Positions 18,720-26,282 are shown, counted from the first letter of the stretch. The stretch: 64,000 nucleotides of DNA from Streptococcus mitis (GCF_002860865.1 NZ_PKIE01000002.1:231676-295675), one strand, 5' to 3'. Numbers and translations are program-made. The notes: generated by a model from the sequence alone, not told the origin.

Positions 18720-18742
18720 AGCACGGTCAAACGTGCTTTTTT
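18720..18742 (+). terminator. Plus-strand terminator facing into the satellite
   Basis: AGCACG-GTCAAA-CGTGCT followed by TTTTT. No plus-strand gene precedes it; the likely target is transcription starting from the corA -10 copy carried by attL. Confidence 0.75.
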
Positions 18743-18996
18743 AATTGCTGGTTGCTGATAGGTATATTATACCATGAAGCGCGTGGTTTATAAGATTATA
18801 GCCTTACAAAAGCCCCTAGTTTCGTTTCTAAGAGCTTGTAGTTTATCCGTGGAGTTTTAGTTGTCCAGTACGAAACAAAGCAAAATGGGGGGAAATATAA
18901 AGCCTATGCCTACATTTGCCAACATTTACACTTCTAATTTTTGTAGTAAAGTTAAATCTAAATCACATTTCCCACCTTGGCTAAGTTCTCCATGGC

Positions 18997-19377
18997 TTAC
19001 TTCCTAATTCTATATACATTAACCTTGCTTATCTTCATCTCCCTACAAATCTGAGCCAAAGAGAGGTTATTCACATATAACATTGTCAATACTAACCATT
19101 CCTCAATTTCATCTAACTGGTCTATTAAATCCATAACTTCTATACGCTCATTCACAATGGTATTGAGTTGCTCTATTACCTCGTCTTTTAGTTGCAAGGT
19201 TTCAAGTAGCTTATTTTCAGTAGTATTTGTTTTGCTGGTTGTTACTCTTATGTCAGTTTGGTTAGATCCAGCTAATAGTCCATGGTTTAAACTGTCTAGC
19301 TTTAATTGCAATTTTTTAATGATCATATCTGACTTTTTACAATTCTTCAGTTTTTTCTCAATCTGTTCAACGTTCAC
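18997..19377 (-). CDS. DUF1492/ArpU-like phage transcriptional regulator
   Basis: A 126-aa protein with a coiled-coil-prone N-terminal half (MNVEQIEKKLKNCKKSDMII...) and a C-terminal sigma-region-4-like HTH, NNLSLAQICREMKISKVNVYRIRK. Such proteins commonly close the early or late modules of streptococcal prophages and satellites and activate late transcription. The start is GTG, with AAAGGAG 8 nt upstream. Last gene of the minus-strand operon. Confidence 0.75.
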   Translation of the reverse strand: MNVEQIEKKLKNCKKSDMIIKKLQLKLDSLNHGLLAGSNQTDIRVTTSKTNTTENKLLETLQLKDEVIEQLNTIVNERIEVMDLIDQLDEIEEWLVLTMLYVNNLSLAQICREMKISKVNVYRIRK

Positions 19378-19683
19378 GCTGGTACTCCTTTATACTTTTT
19401 TTGTGGTTGGAAAAGGGATATTTGAGTGGTATCTTTATAGATCAAAAAATCAAGCTAACTTCCTGATAGTACTACATTCTCTAATACTTATAAACATTTC
19501 AAAAAGGGAATTTTCTGCACAAAAGAGGGCAGCGTTCTTGTGCTTTAGCAAAATATCCCCCCGTCTAAAAATAAAGGGGGTATCTCTGCCTCCTGTCTTG
19601 CCTTCATGCCTGCTTAGTATCTTGTAATTGAACTGTTGTAACTGTGATCTTTATTTAGATTTGTTTGGAAATGTTTCAAAACA
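19378..19683. other. Intergenic region without a supported gene
   Basis: 306 bp. A weak possibility on the minus strand is a TTG-initiated peptide of ~33 codons near 19560-19460 behind GGGGGG; no family is recognised, so it is not called. A plus-strand ORF through this stretch is antisense to the DUF1492 gene and has no ribosome site. Confidence 0.4.
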
Positions 19684-20202
19684 CTACTTCAGATTGCTCA
19701 ATCCATTCAGCCAAAAACTATCTCCTTTCTTGGTATAGTTCACAAACTTTTGATAATGCTTATAATACTTGCCACGTTTCATATACTTTGGTCTTTCAGG
19801 AAAACCATCGAACATATATCCGCCACGTTTGGGATTCCAACCTGGTTCCACCTTTCTAGCTTCCCTCAGTGCTCTCTCCCAATAGTATTGGCAATCTGTC
19901 TTACTTCGGTTCAGTGTTGATTTGTGTATTTTCTGGCATGATCCACAACCATATATCAAAAGTCTCTTATAGAGTTTTCTGCATCGATTACCACAAATAG
20001 GACAGAGAAAGAAGTAGCGATTGCCTCCCTTAGTTCCTGGTATACTTGCTAAATCAAAATGATCACGTTCAAAGGTGATATACAGGTTATCTAAGTCTAT
20101 CTCTAGTTTTCTACCGTCCAACTCAGCAATACCGTGACTAATATTCTTGTTTTTCATTGGCTTTATAAATGTCTCTATGGTTATTGATTTTATAACTTCC
20201 AT
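19684..20202 (-). CDS. Zinc-ribbon satellite protein of unknown function
   Basis: A 172-aa protein. The central segment has two knuckles, CPICGNRCRKLYKR and CGSC (about residues 92-123), forming a probable zinc ribbon. The C-terminal third is basic and aromatic (KRGKYYKHYQKFVNYTKK). A nucleic-acid binding role is inferred from this only. It has its own likely -10 (TATAAT) next to 20220 and lies downstream of two terminators, so it may be a separate unit. Confidence 0.7.
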   Translation of the reverse strand: MEVIKSITIETFIKPMKNKNISHGIAELDGRKLEIDLDNLYITFERDHFDLASIPGTKGGNRYFFLCPICGNRCRKLYKRLLIYGCGSCQKIHKSTLNRSKTDCQYYWERALREARKVEPGWNPKRGGYMFDGFPERPKYMKRGKYYKHYQKFVNYTKKGDSFWLNGLSNLK

Positions 20203-20228
20203 TCGTTCAAAAATCCCCCTATTATATA

Positions 20229-20251
20229 GAAAAACCCAAATTGATTGGGTT
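20229..20251 (-). terminator. Second terminator hairpin
   Basis: Minus strand AACCCAA-TCAAT-TTGGGTT followed by TTTC, in tandem with the one at 20268-20289. Confidence 0.6.
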
Positions 20252-20267
20252 AGGTAGCAATGAAACT

Positions 20268-20289
20268 ACAAAAAGAGGCTAGTGCCTCT
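20268..20289 (-). terminator. Terminator after the 177-aa satellite gene
   Basis: Minus strand AGAGGC-ACTA-GCCTCT followed by TTTTG, 11 nt after the stop codon. Confidence 0.8.
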
Positions 20290-20299
20290 CTTGATAGTT

Positions 20300-20833
20300 C
20301 TAGCTTTCTACCTCGGCCACATAATCAGCTAGGCCTTTATATTCGCCTTCTACGTCCAACTTTTGGAGTAGGCTAATACTTTCATTACCCAACATTTCCA
20401 AGGTACCAAAAGCGGTCATAGAGTCCATAGGGATAGGCTTATCAGAAAGCAAGCGATCAGCATAGTCTAATAACTCTAGCTCGTAGTCTGTGACCTTATT
20501 CAGCAAGCTCTCAAAGTTCTCTGACTCTTTGAGTTGAAGCACGCGCTCCTGTTTGTAACGTTCTTCAAATGCTTCATCGTCCACTGGTTGGTTGTAGTAG
20601 TCTTTGAAACTGTCACAAATACGCTTAAAGGTCTTGTTTAACTTCTTATCCTCCACATACTCAGCTACTAGTGTGCCTTTATCCTTGTAGGCCAATGAGA
20701 TTGTAGGCTGGCAATATGTCCCAGTCATATATCCCAGCAGCGCGTGACCTGCTACCATAGCAGTGTCTAGGTCTTGAAATTCGTAAGTGAAAGTAAATGT
20801 TTTTGCTTTGTCTGAAAATGTTTTTAGTGTCAT
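20300..20833 (-). CDS. Satellite protein of unknown function (177 aa)
   Basis: Product MTLKTFSDKAKTFTFTYEFQ..., acidic overall, predicted mixed alpha/beta N-terminal half and helical C-terminal half; no motif, signal or membrane segment. The start was set at an ATG with AAAGGAG 7 nt upstream, inside a longer reading frame. It follows the 158-aa gene closely and shares its transcript. No family recognised. Confidence 0.7.
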   Translation of the reverse strand: MTLKTFSDKAKTFTFTYEFQDLDTAMVAGHALLGYMTGTYCQPTISLAYKDKGTLVAEYVEDKKLNKTFKRICDSFKDYYNQPVDDEAFEERYKQERVLQLKESENFESLLNKVTDYELELLDYADRLLSDKPIPMDSMTAFGTLEMLGNESISLLQKLDVEGEYKGLADYVAEVES

Positions 20834-20856
20834 GTTTTTTCTCCTTTTTCTATTTT

Positions 20857-21333
20857 TCAATAATCAATACCAACAAATTTTTTACGGTTATCGAGAATAA
20901 TATACCCCTGTTGTATAGCTAAAATTACAAAATATTTTAGTAGTTTGTCTTCATGCTTCAAGGTTTGGACAAGCTCACTGTTTTTAAAAGTTTCCCATTC
21001 AGAAATATAAGAAGCAGAACCTCCATTTTGTGGTGGAAGAAGATCCAATTCACTTTCTTCCATCTTCTCATATATACTCTTTGTGATGTACCTTAAACGT
21101 GGGGTTTTAGAAAGCAACTCCCTGGACTGCTTTCCATAATTCCTACCTTGCCACTTACAAATAGCTTTATCAAATACTAAATACTTTCTTACTCTATCAA
21201 AAATATATCTCATCGGTTCGTTCTCACCAGCCCACTTAATAACCTCTCCAATATTTTCCATGTAGGGCATTGACTTGAAGGCTAAAAAATTTTTGTCTTG
21301 GATAACTCGTTTATTTAATCTCTTCTTTACCAC
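20857..21333 (-). CDS. Satellite protein of unknown function (158 aa)
   Basis: Starts with GTG (GGAG upstream) and reads VKKRLNKRVIQDKNFLAFK...; basic N-terminus, helical, two cysteines or fewer, no recognisable domain. It is the first gene after the origin-like array and the GC-rich hairpin, a place where replication or copy-control genes are often found. That is context only; function unknown. Confidence 0.65.
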   Translation of the reverse strand: MVKKRLNKRVIQDKNFLAFKSMPYMENIGEVIKWAGENEPMRYIFDRVRKYLVFDKAICKWQGRNYGKQSRELLSKTPRLRYITKSIYEKMEESELDLLPPQNGGSASYISEWETFKNSELVQTLKHEDKLLKYFVILAIQQGYIILDNRKKFVGIDY

Positions 21334-21374
21334 TAGTTCACTACTCCATTTTTTACAATATATATCCGCGCAAC

Positions 21375-21445
21375 GTGGAAGTGTTAAAGGACAGGGTTAC
21401 AGGGGGCGTAGCTCAATCGCCCCTGTTCCTGTTCCTTACTTCCAC
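21375..21445. repeat. 71-bp imperfect GC-rich inverted repeat
   Basis: Arms 21375-21408 and 21418-21445 share GTGGAAGT, AAGG/CCTT, ACAGG/CCTGT and AGGGGGCG/CGCCCC blocks around a 9-nt loop (TAGCTCAAT). Much more GC-rich than its surroundings. No T-run follows on either strand. It lies between the 158-aa gene and the TTTACA array. Confidence 0.7.
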
Positions 21446-21505
21446 ATTTCACGAAAATTGGACAAACTAGAATTGACGCTAGGCTATTCTAGTCATGTCC
21501 CTGAT

Positions 21506-21757
21506 TTTACATCTGTAAAATTTACAAGTGTTTACAACCCTTTACAACTCTTAAAAAATCCAATAACACCAACGCCTTTTGGGTTATGTTTTATAATTTA
21601 CAAGTGTAAAAAAATAATTGTTTTACATCTTTTACAATGAGTTGTAAAGGGTTGTAAATTTTACGTTTGTAAAGGTGTAAAATCATGTAAAATTTTTACA
21701 CTTTTTTTACACCTTTTTACAACTTTTACATTTGTAAAGTTTACAACTCTTTACATA
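21506..21757. repeat. Iteron-like TTTACA/TGTAAA array, probable replication origin
   Basis: By eye, 13 TTTACA and 8 TGTAAA hexamers lie in about 250 bp, often as TTTACAA(C/G)T or paired head to head. The stretch is very AT-rich, non-coding, and adjoins the RepA-like ATPase gene. Together these point to the satellite's replication origin. Confidence 0.65.
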
Positions 21758-21767
21758 TTTAAAGTTG

Positions 21768-22997
21768 TTAATAAGCAGGATTTTCTTGTATCATTCCATC
21801 GACGACCACGATGTTATTATCGGATTCATCAATCAATTTGTCTAAGGTAGGTCTGCTGATTTTGGCAAAACGAGAAAGCTCTGACTTATTGGGTAGTCTA
21901 TTATTCGCCTGTTCAAAGTTTGCTATCATAGATTTTAATTTGTTTGTTGCTTTTTCTTTTGTTTCTTCATTAGCCCATGCTTTTTCTTTCTGTTCTTTTG
22001 AAAGTGGTAACCCTGGTTCGTGATAGGCTAATATTTTCTCCTTATCATTTATCAACTGTGGATAGTAGAAAAGAAAATTTTTCTCCCCGTCGTAATCAGC
22101 TTCCGAGGTAACTGCTTCAAGTCTCCAATAAGTTCGCGTTTTTAACGGCAAATCTATGTTATCAAAATGTTTTAGAATTTCCTGCGTCTGTTCAGTAGGT
22201 AAATGTTCTAGCGCTACCTCAATATGATTTCGTAGATCCTCGCTTGTTGCTCTCTTGTTTTTAAAACTGATATAATCATTTGTTACGTTTAGCTGAAAAT
22301 ATCTTTTATTGTACGTAGTCATTACATTCTTGGCCAAATCCCAGACAGCTTCTAGCCTCTCTAGGCGTAACAATTCTGGATCTAATTCCATCTTGAAAAA
22401 TTCCAACAAGCTATCGCAATGAGCTAGAGACTCTGACCACTGCGCAAAGTCTGAACTTTCCGTAGTCCCTTTCGGTCTATCTCTATGACTTTGTGTATAG
22501 ATCAGGCCGCCGCCTACGTGTTGGTTAATCTGTTGCAAATAATCCCCTAAGGAGCCCCCAAACTGTAGTAATTTCAAATTATCAATACTATCAATAATAA
22601 CCACTTGAAAAGCGTTGTTTGATACTTTATCTTTTACAACTTTGGCTAAATCTTCTAAGGCCGTTGACTTTGGAAGAGTTAAGATAGAAATATTGTCAAG
22701 ATCTTTTTGCTCAACTTCTAAAAGTTGGGCAATCTGCATGAACTTACTAAAACAGTCGTTTTCTTTATGATTCGTATTGATATACAAGACGTTGAAAGCT
22801 CTTTTACTCTTCCACTCTAGCCAATTACTCCCCTGGGCTAAAGATAAAGCTAGGGAAATAACTACGCTAGTCTTTAAGGATCTTCTTGGCGCCGATATAC
22901 CCAATACTTGCCCGCGTCTCAACAATCCTGTCAAAATGCTAGCAGATGGCCCTATTGTCTCAGCAGGAACTTGTCCTAGTTTTTTAATTTCTGTCAT
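21768..22997 (-). CDS. RepA-like RecA-fold ATPase (satellite replication)
   Basis: A 409-aa protein. A RecA-type core carries an atypical Walker A, GISAPRRSLKTS (Leu-Lys-Thr in place of Gly-Lys-Thr), and Walker B FQVVIIDSIDN. The C-terminal ~60 residues hold an HTH (NKSELSRFAKISRPTLDKLI). The family includes plasmid RepA hexameric helicases and phage AAA proteins. It is next to the iteron-like array, so an initiator/helicase role is likely but inferred. The start is 3 nt after the stop of the 51-aa gene. Confidence 0.75.
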   Translation of the reverse strand: MTEIKKLGQVPAETIGPSASILTGLLRRGQVLGISAPRRSLKTSVVISLALSLAQGSNWLEWKSKRAFNVLYINTNHKENDCFSKFMQIAQLLEVEQKDLDNISILTLPKSTALEDLAKVVKDKVSNNAFQVVIIDSIDNLKLLQFGGSLGDYLQQINQHVGGGLIYTQSHRDRPKGTTESSDFAQWSESLAHCDSLLEFFKMELDPELLRLERLEAVWDLAKNVMTTYNKRYFQLNVTNDYISFKNKRATSEDLRNHIEVALEHLPTEQTQEILKHFDNIDLPLKTRTYWRLEAVTSEADYDGEKNFLFYYPQLINDKEKILAYHEPGLPLSKEQKEKAWANEETKEKATNKLKSMIANFEQANNRLPNKSELSRFAKISRPTLDKLIDESDNNIVVVDGMIQENPAY

Positions 22998-23000
22998 TAG

Positions 23001-23156
23001 TTATCCTTTCTGGTTTTTCAATCGTTTCTTTTTCATTTTCTTTAATTGTTGTAACTCTTTGCGTTGCTCAAGCGTTAATTGTCTATTTTTCCAAGTGTAG
23101 CCGTTGGTAGTCCGGACAGATTTTCTCTGTCCGGGGAACCTTTCAAAGCTAGCCAT
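23001..23156 (-). CDS. 51-aa basic satellite protein
   Basis: A small ORF (MASFERFPGQRKSVRTTNGY...) with a Lys/Arg/Gln-rich tail. Its ATG overlaps the end of the 88-aa HTH gene by 8 nt, and it ends 3 nt before the RepA-like gene, so it is embedded in a tightly packed operon. Function unknown; charge suggests nucleic-acid contact. Confidence 0.65.
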   Translation of the reverse strand: MASFERFPGQRKSVRTTNGYTWKNRQLTLEQRKELQQLKKMKKKRLKNQKG

Positions 23157-23415
23157 TTCCCACCCCCAGAAACTTCCAGATGTCAGAAATTCTATAATAG
23201 ATTTTCCTAGTGTCTTCTAGTGGGGGCTGGTAGCGTCTTAGCCCAGCATCTTCCCACTTCTGAAGTGTCTTGTACTTTATATCTAGCTCGTCCATGACTT
23301 CCTGGGCTGAGATTAACCCTGTCAATCGTGGTTTGACTGTATCACGGCTTTTTAGATAACGCTCAATAGCTTCTAATATTTTTGTTTTGAGTTCCTCAAT
23401 CATCTTTTCAAACAT
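23149..23415 (-). CDS. Excisionase/MerR-like helix-turn-helix protein
   Basis: An 88-aa protein with an amphipathic N-terminal helix and a winged-helix-like DNA-binding segment, LISAQEVMDELDIKYKTLQK followed by W-EDAGLRRY, as in phage excisionases and DUF3853-type proteins. It could be the recombination directionality factor for the integrase or a replication control protein; the operon position does not decide. Confidence 0.65.
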   Translation of the reverse strand: MFEKMIEELKTKILEAIERYLKSRDTVKPRLTGLISAQEVMDELDIKYKTLQKWEDAGLRRYQPPLEDTRKIYYRISDIWKFLGVGNG

Positions 23416-23416
23416 A

Positions 23417-23626
23417 CTAGCACCCCCACGGTCTCACCCCTGCAAGCTGGATATAACGGCCATAATCAGGGTTTAAATCCTCGCTAGGTGTTTCTATCGT
23501 CTGTTTACTTTCTCGCTCAATTTGGGCGCTTTTTCTGCGATCTCGGTGGTTTAGATAAACCAGTAGGCCAATCAACACCACCATGAAGATAAACGCTTGT
23601 GTGTTGCTTAAATCTAATTCATTCAT
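23417..23626 (-). CDS. Small single-pass membrane protein of the satellite
   Basis: 69 aa. A short N-terminus, one membrane helix (residues 11-26, FIFMVVLIGLLVYL), then a charged tail. It lies in a run of small ORFs separated by 1-2 nt or overlapping. No family recognised. Confidence 0.65.
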   Translation of the reverse strand: MNELDLSNTQAFIFMVVLIGLLVYLNHRDRRKSAQIERESKQTIETPSEDLNPDYGRYIQLAGVRPWGC

Positions 23627-23627
23627 G

Positions 23628-23828
23628 TTATGCCCTCGCTTTGTAATTCTTGATGTAGTTCACTTGGTTTCTATGCTCCATCTTCAGGAAGTCGTCCACC
23701 TCTTCGGTGCTTACTTTTCGATCTACAAAATCAGCAATAAACTGGAATAGGTTTGGATTTTCTGCCTTGATCTTAGCCATTCGTTTATCAAATTCTGCTT
23801 GTGTCATGTTATTTAAGGCTAGTGTCAT
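23628..23828 (-). CDS. 66-aa satellite protein
   Basis: Soluble, mostly helical (MTLALNNMTQAEFDKRMAK...). It overlaps the upstream 150-aa gene by 4 nt (ATGA type), typical of translational coupling. Function unknown. Confidence 0.65.
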   Translation of the reverse strand: MTLALNNMTQAEFDKRMAKIKAENPNLFQFIADFVDRKVSTEEVDDFLKMEHRNQVNYIKNYKARA

Positions 23829-24277
23829 TTCATCGCCTCCTCAAACTGCTCTATAAGATGATCTTTACTTACTTTCCGATTAGCATTTTTAGAGTTAAAA
23901 AGAATGTCTCTTAAGGTTATAGTAGCCTCTAAATACGCCTTTTCAGCATGTTCTATATATGCCTGTTGCTCTTCTTCGTTGTCAAAAAAGTGCTTAGCTT
24001 GGCGTTTAAAGAATGCTTGTCGCATAGCGTCCATTTCAAAAATACCAGGGTGGAAAAACATTCCCGTAGTGCTTTTAGAGACCGCTTCGATTTTATGGCT
24101 GTCATTCAATTCAGGAAGTTCAATCCAAAGTAAACGGGACAAATCTTCTTTGATAGTTTTTGTCTGACTTGCCAATAACGATAGTCTCCTCAGGCCATTT
24201 TTTTCGCTAATTTCTCGCATCTCTGCGCTAATTCTGTCTATACGTCTAGTTAAATTCTCATATGTTGTTTCTGCCAT
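23825..24277 (-). CDS. 150-aa helical satellite protein
   Basis: Start set at MAETTYENLTRRIDRIS, with AGAGG 7 nt upstream; a longer reading adds 27 unlikely residues. The product is strongly helical (coiled-coil propensity in residues 5-45) and has no recognised domain. First gene after the ~220-bp gap that carries the predicted plus-strand small RNA. Confidence 0.65.
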   Translation of the reverse strand: MAETTYENLTRRIDRISAEMREISEKNGLRRLSLLASQTKTIKEDLSRLLWIELPELNDSHKIEAVSKSTTGMFFHPGIFEMDAMRQAFFKRQAKHFFDNEEEQQAYIEHAEKAYLEATITLRDILFNSKNANRKVSKDHLIEQFEEAMK

Positions 24278-24433
24278 GTTTTTTACCTCTGTTTCTATGT
24301 TTGTGTAATTGCCTTGATGGCCTTTTAATTGTCGTTTCCTATACATGATTAGCACCACTCCAAACGCTGGGCGATTGCCCCAAGTTGGCGGACGCTTGTA
24401 GTGATGACCAGTTTAAAGAGTTAGCGCTCTATA

Positions 24434-24462
24434 TGGTCAAAATGCCCTAGATATGCTATAAT
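24434..24462 (+). promoter_or_regulatory. Promoter of a predicted satellite small RNA
   Basis: TGGTCA, 17-bp spacer, TATAAT with an extended -10 (TGCTATAAT) on the plus strand, with no ORF downstream before the terminators. Confidence 0.65.
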
Positions 24463-24468
24463 CTAGTT

Positions 24469-24574
24469 ATAAATCTTTACTAAAACCCTTTTAATAATAG
24501 CTTGCCTGCTTTGTTAAATTCGTTTTAGTGTTAGTGTGAAAGGCTTTGCTGATTGGTCTCGGTAAGCCTTTTTT
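24469..24574 (+). ncRNA. Predicted ~105-nt small RNA of the satellite
   Basis: Bounded by the extended -10 promoter and a Rho-independent terminator (24540-24574). It has no start codon with a ribosome site. The RNA is antisense to the Rha-to-150-aa-protein spacer of the early operon, and nucleotides 24481-24510 repeat, with one change, the leader of the integrase mRNA (26689-26718). It may be a regulatory RNA or a decayed copy of the integrase leader. Confidence 0.5.
24481..24510 (+). repeat. 30-bp direct repeat, copy 1
   Basis: Matches 26689-26718 at 29 of 30 positions, with the core TAATAGCTTGCCTGCT identical. The two copies flank the Rha-Cro-CI control module. Confidence 0.85.
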
Positions 24575-24608
24575 GTTGCGATCACGCGCATTGAGTGCGT
24601 GGTTTTTT
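24540..24608 (+). terminator. Two tandem plus-strand terminators
   Basis: First: AAGGCTT...AAGCCTT followed by TTTT (24540-24574). Second: CACGCGC-ATTGA-GTGCGTG followed by GTTTTTT (24583-24608), overlapping the 3' end of the convergent rha gene. Only the plus orientation has T-runs. Confidence 0.8.
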
Positions 24609-25208
24609 ATTTCTGAATACCAGGGACTTAATTTCCTGATAACTCATATTCAAGCCAATCATGGCTATGACCATGTCTTCAAATGCCTGGTATTGCTTCA
24701 ACTCGTCACTGGTCAAGCTATCAATGCCATTGTAGCCCCCACGTTCTTCCCTTAACTGTTTTGCGTTCCTGTCGGTTACTGCCTTCAGTAGCAGGTTGTT
24801 CATGGTGCTATGCGCGTGCTTGGGTGCTTGTTCCCAGTTCTCAATGCTGTCATGCAAGGTTTTTCTTTTTGGCTTTTCTAGCGCCCTCTGCATACGAAAC
24901 TTAGAAAGTTCCTCACGCATTTCAAAGAAGGCTTTGACTAGGTTGGTTTTGAAGTTGGCCACTTGCTCAGTATTTTTTAAGAATGTAACTAACAAGGTCG
25001 CTTGTTGCTCATTCAAAATATAGTCCTTGGTATTCTGGCCGCTTTCCATAGCTTGGATTTTAAATCCAACCTTTCCGAACTGTTCAAACCTTGCTTGATG
25101 TTTGCGGATCGTCTTGGTTATTGTGTGATGTTGCAATCCCGTGCATTCTGCCACAATACTGCTTAATGTGTACGGCTCTTTCTTACCGTCCATGTAGACT
25201 AGTTCCAT
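24582..25208 (-). CDS. Rha-family phage regulatory protein
   Basis: A 208-aa protein. The N-terminal pRha domain (residues 1-100) shows the hallmark YILNEQQATLLVTFLKN and FKTNLVKAFFEMREEL segments; the C-terminal part is a helical extension (KQYQAFEDMVIAMIGLNMSY). Rha proteins of lambdoid phages interfere with or regulate phage growth in some hosts. Second gene of the early operon behind the Cro-like regulator. Confidence 0.85.
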   Translation of the reverse strand: MELVYMDGKKEPYTLSSIVAECTGLQHHTITKTIRKHQARFEQFGKVGFKIQAMESGQNTKDYILNEQQATLLVTFLKNTEQVANFKTNLVKAFFEMREELSKFRMQRALEKPKRKTLHDSIENWEQAPKHAHSTMNNLLLKAVTDRNAKQLREERGGYNGIDSLTSDELKQYQAFEDMVIAMIGLNMSYQEIKSLVFRNKKPRTQCA

Positions 25209-25222
25209 TGGTTCGCTCCTTT

Positions 25223-25423
25223 CTAGCTATAAAATAGTTCATCTATGGTTATATCTGATTTGATTTCTGCAACCATTGACTTAATCGCTAGACGTTCTTT
25301 GTCATTGAATGGCGTTTTACCTAATTCTTTGTTGTTGTACGACTGCAAAGAAATTTTTAGCTTGTCCGCCATTTGTTGCTGAGTTAGTCCTAACATAACC
25401 CGATAGCCTCGTAGTTTGCTCAT
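25223..25423 (-). CDS. Cro-like XRE-family regulator
   Basis: A 66-aa HTH_3 protein: YRVMLGLTQQQMADKLKISLQSYNNKE is a complete helix-turn-helix. It is the first gene of the minus-strand operon and is divergent from the CI-like repressor, the classic lysis/lysogeny arrangement. Confidence 0.85.
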   Translation of the reverse strand: MSKLRGYRVMLGLTQQQMADKLKISLQSYNNKELGKTPFNDKERLAIKSMVAEIKSDITIDELFYS

Positions 25424-25494
25424 AGGTTTCCCCCTTTCTAAAAAAGCAACCTCCCCATAGATTGATAGCGAAAAGGTAACATGGGGAAGTTTTG

Positions 25495-25607
25495 ATATAG
25501 TTTTCTATACCTTTACTGTTATTATATATAGTTTTTTATTATCTGTCAATAATATTTTTAAAAAATATATAGTTTTCTTTGATTTTTTAAAAACTCTTGT
25601 GTATAAT
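25495..25607. promoter_or_regulatory. Divergent early/repressor promoters with three operators
   Basis: Minus-strand early promoter: TTGACA (25549-25544), 17 bp, TATAAT (25526-25521). Plus-strand repressor promoter: TTGATT (25579-25584), 17 bp, TATAAT (25602-25607). Three near-identical sites, ATATAGTTTTCTAT (25495), ATATAGTTTTTTAT (25526) and ATATAGTTTTCTTT (25567), are spaced 31 and 41 bp. The middle one covers the early promoter's -10 and spacer, and the third adjoins the repressor -35. Confidence 0.75.
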
Positions 25608-25631
25608 CAACTATGAAAGGTAACAAAAATT

Positions 25632-26183
25632 ATGAATAGATTGAAAGAATTGCGAAAAGAAAAAGGTCTAACTCAAGAAGAGTTATCTAATGAAATAGGT
25701 ACTACTAAACTAACTATTTCAAATTGGGAAAATGAAAAGCACTCTATTGGATCCGAAAAGGCTAAACTGCTAGCCGACTTATTCAATGTATCCGTTGGAT
25801 ACTTGTTAGGGCACAGTGAGTATAGAGACAGCCAAGAAGCAAGCTATCAACTTTACCAAAAGGATCCCGATGATCCAAATAACCATGTAAAGGCTAGGGT
25901 TTATTCTATTCTTGGCGATGATTTAATGAAGGTGCTGGAAGAGCGATATATAACTGGTCATGATGAACCTGATTATTCTAATCTTACTTCATTCTTATCT
26001 GCAGTAAATCAGCTTTCATATACCGATGAAGAAGAGTTATTACTAAATTATGGAATACTCCCTAAGGAAGATAAAAAGATAATAAAGAATCTGGTTTCTG
26101 ATATGGCTGAAAAAGTAAAAATGGCCACTAAGATTAAGGAGGAACAAAAGAAAGAAAAAGAACCATGGAGGAAAGGATTCTAA
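25632..26183 (+). CDS. CI-like XRE repressor
   Basis: A 183-aa protein with an N-terminal HTH (LKELRKEKGLTQEELSNEIG...SNWENEKHSIG), a characteristic VSVGYLLGHS segment and a C-terminal acidic/helical domain without a LexA-type protease motif. SOS cleavage is therefore unlikely, and induction by a helper-phage protein is a reasonable inference. It transcribes toward the integrase; AAAGG lies 8 nt before ATG. Confidence 0.85.
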   Translation: MNRLKELRKEKGLTQEELSNEIGTTKLTISNWENEKHSIGSEKAKLLADLFNVSVGYLLGHSEYRDSQEASYQLYQKDPDDPNNHVKARVYSILGDDLMKVLEERYITGHDEPDYSNLTSFLSAVNQLSYTDEEELLLNYGILPKEDKKIIKNLVSDMAEKVKMATKIKEEQKKEKEPWRKGF

Positions 26184-26186
26184 ACC

Positions 26187-26230
26187 CACGCGCCACAATG
26201 TTCAACAATCCTGAAGCGCGTGATTTCTCT
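26187..26230 (+). terminator. Terminator-like hairpin after the repressor gene
   Basis: CACGCGC ... GCGCGTG (7-bp stem, long loop) followed by ATTTCTCTT. The T-run is weak. Confidence 0.45.
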
Positions 26231-26282
26231 TACTTCGCTCTTTGTTCGATAGGTTATAAAACGATTCAAAGGAACAAATTTC

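Larger units (their letters stand above)
18545..18996. other. Non-coding left end of the satellite
   Basis: No credible ORF in 450 bp. It contains an inverted pair TTGCTCCCC/GGGGAGCAA (18636-18644, 18660-18668) that matches sites beside attR, a minus-strand terminator (18667-18688), a plus-strand terminator (18720-18742) and a palindrome GGTATATTATACC at 18761. Probably the integrase arm-site region. Confidence 0.6.

Noticed and set aside
19157..19627. Plus-strand 156-codon frame across the DUF1492 gene
   Set aside because: Antisense to a recognisable HTH protein, no ribosome site, composition of a shadow frame.
21506..21757. Possible CRISPR array
   Set aside because: Repeat unit is only 6-9 bp, in both orientations and without uniform spacers; no cas gene. 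Better explained as iterons.
24278..24358. 27-residue N-terminal extension of the 150-aa satellite protein
   Set aside because: AGAGG with good spacing precedes the internal ATG; the extension is basic and low quality.
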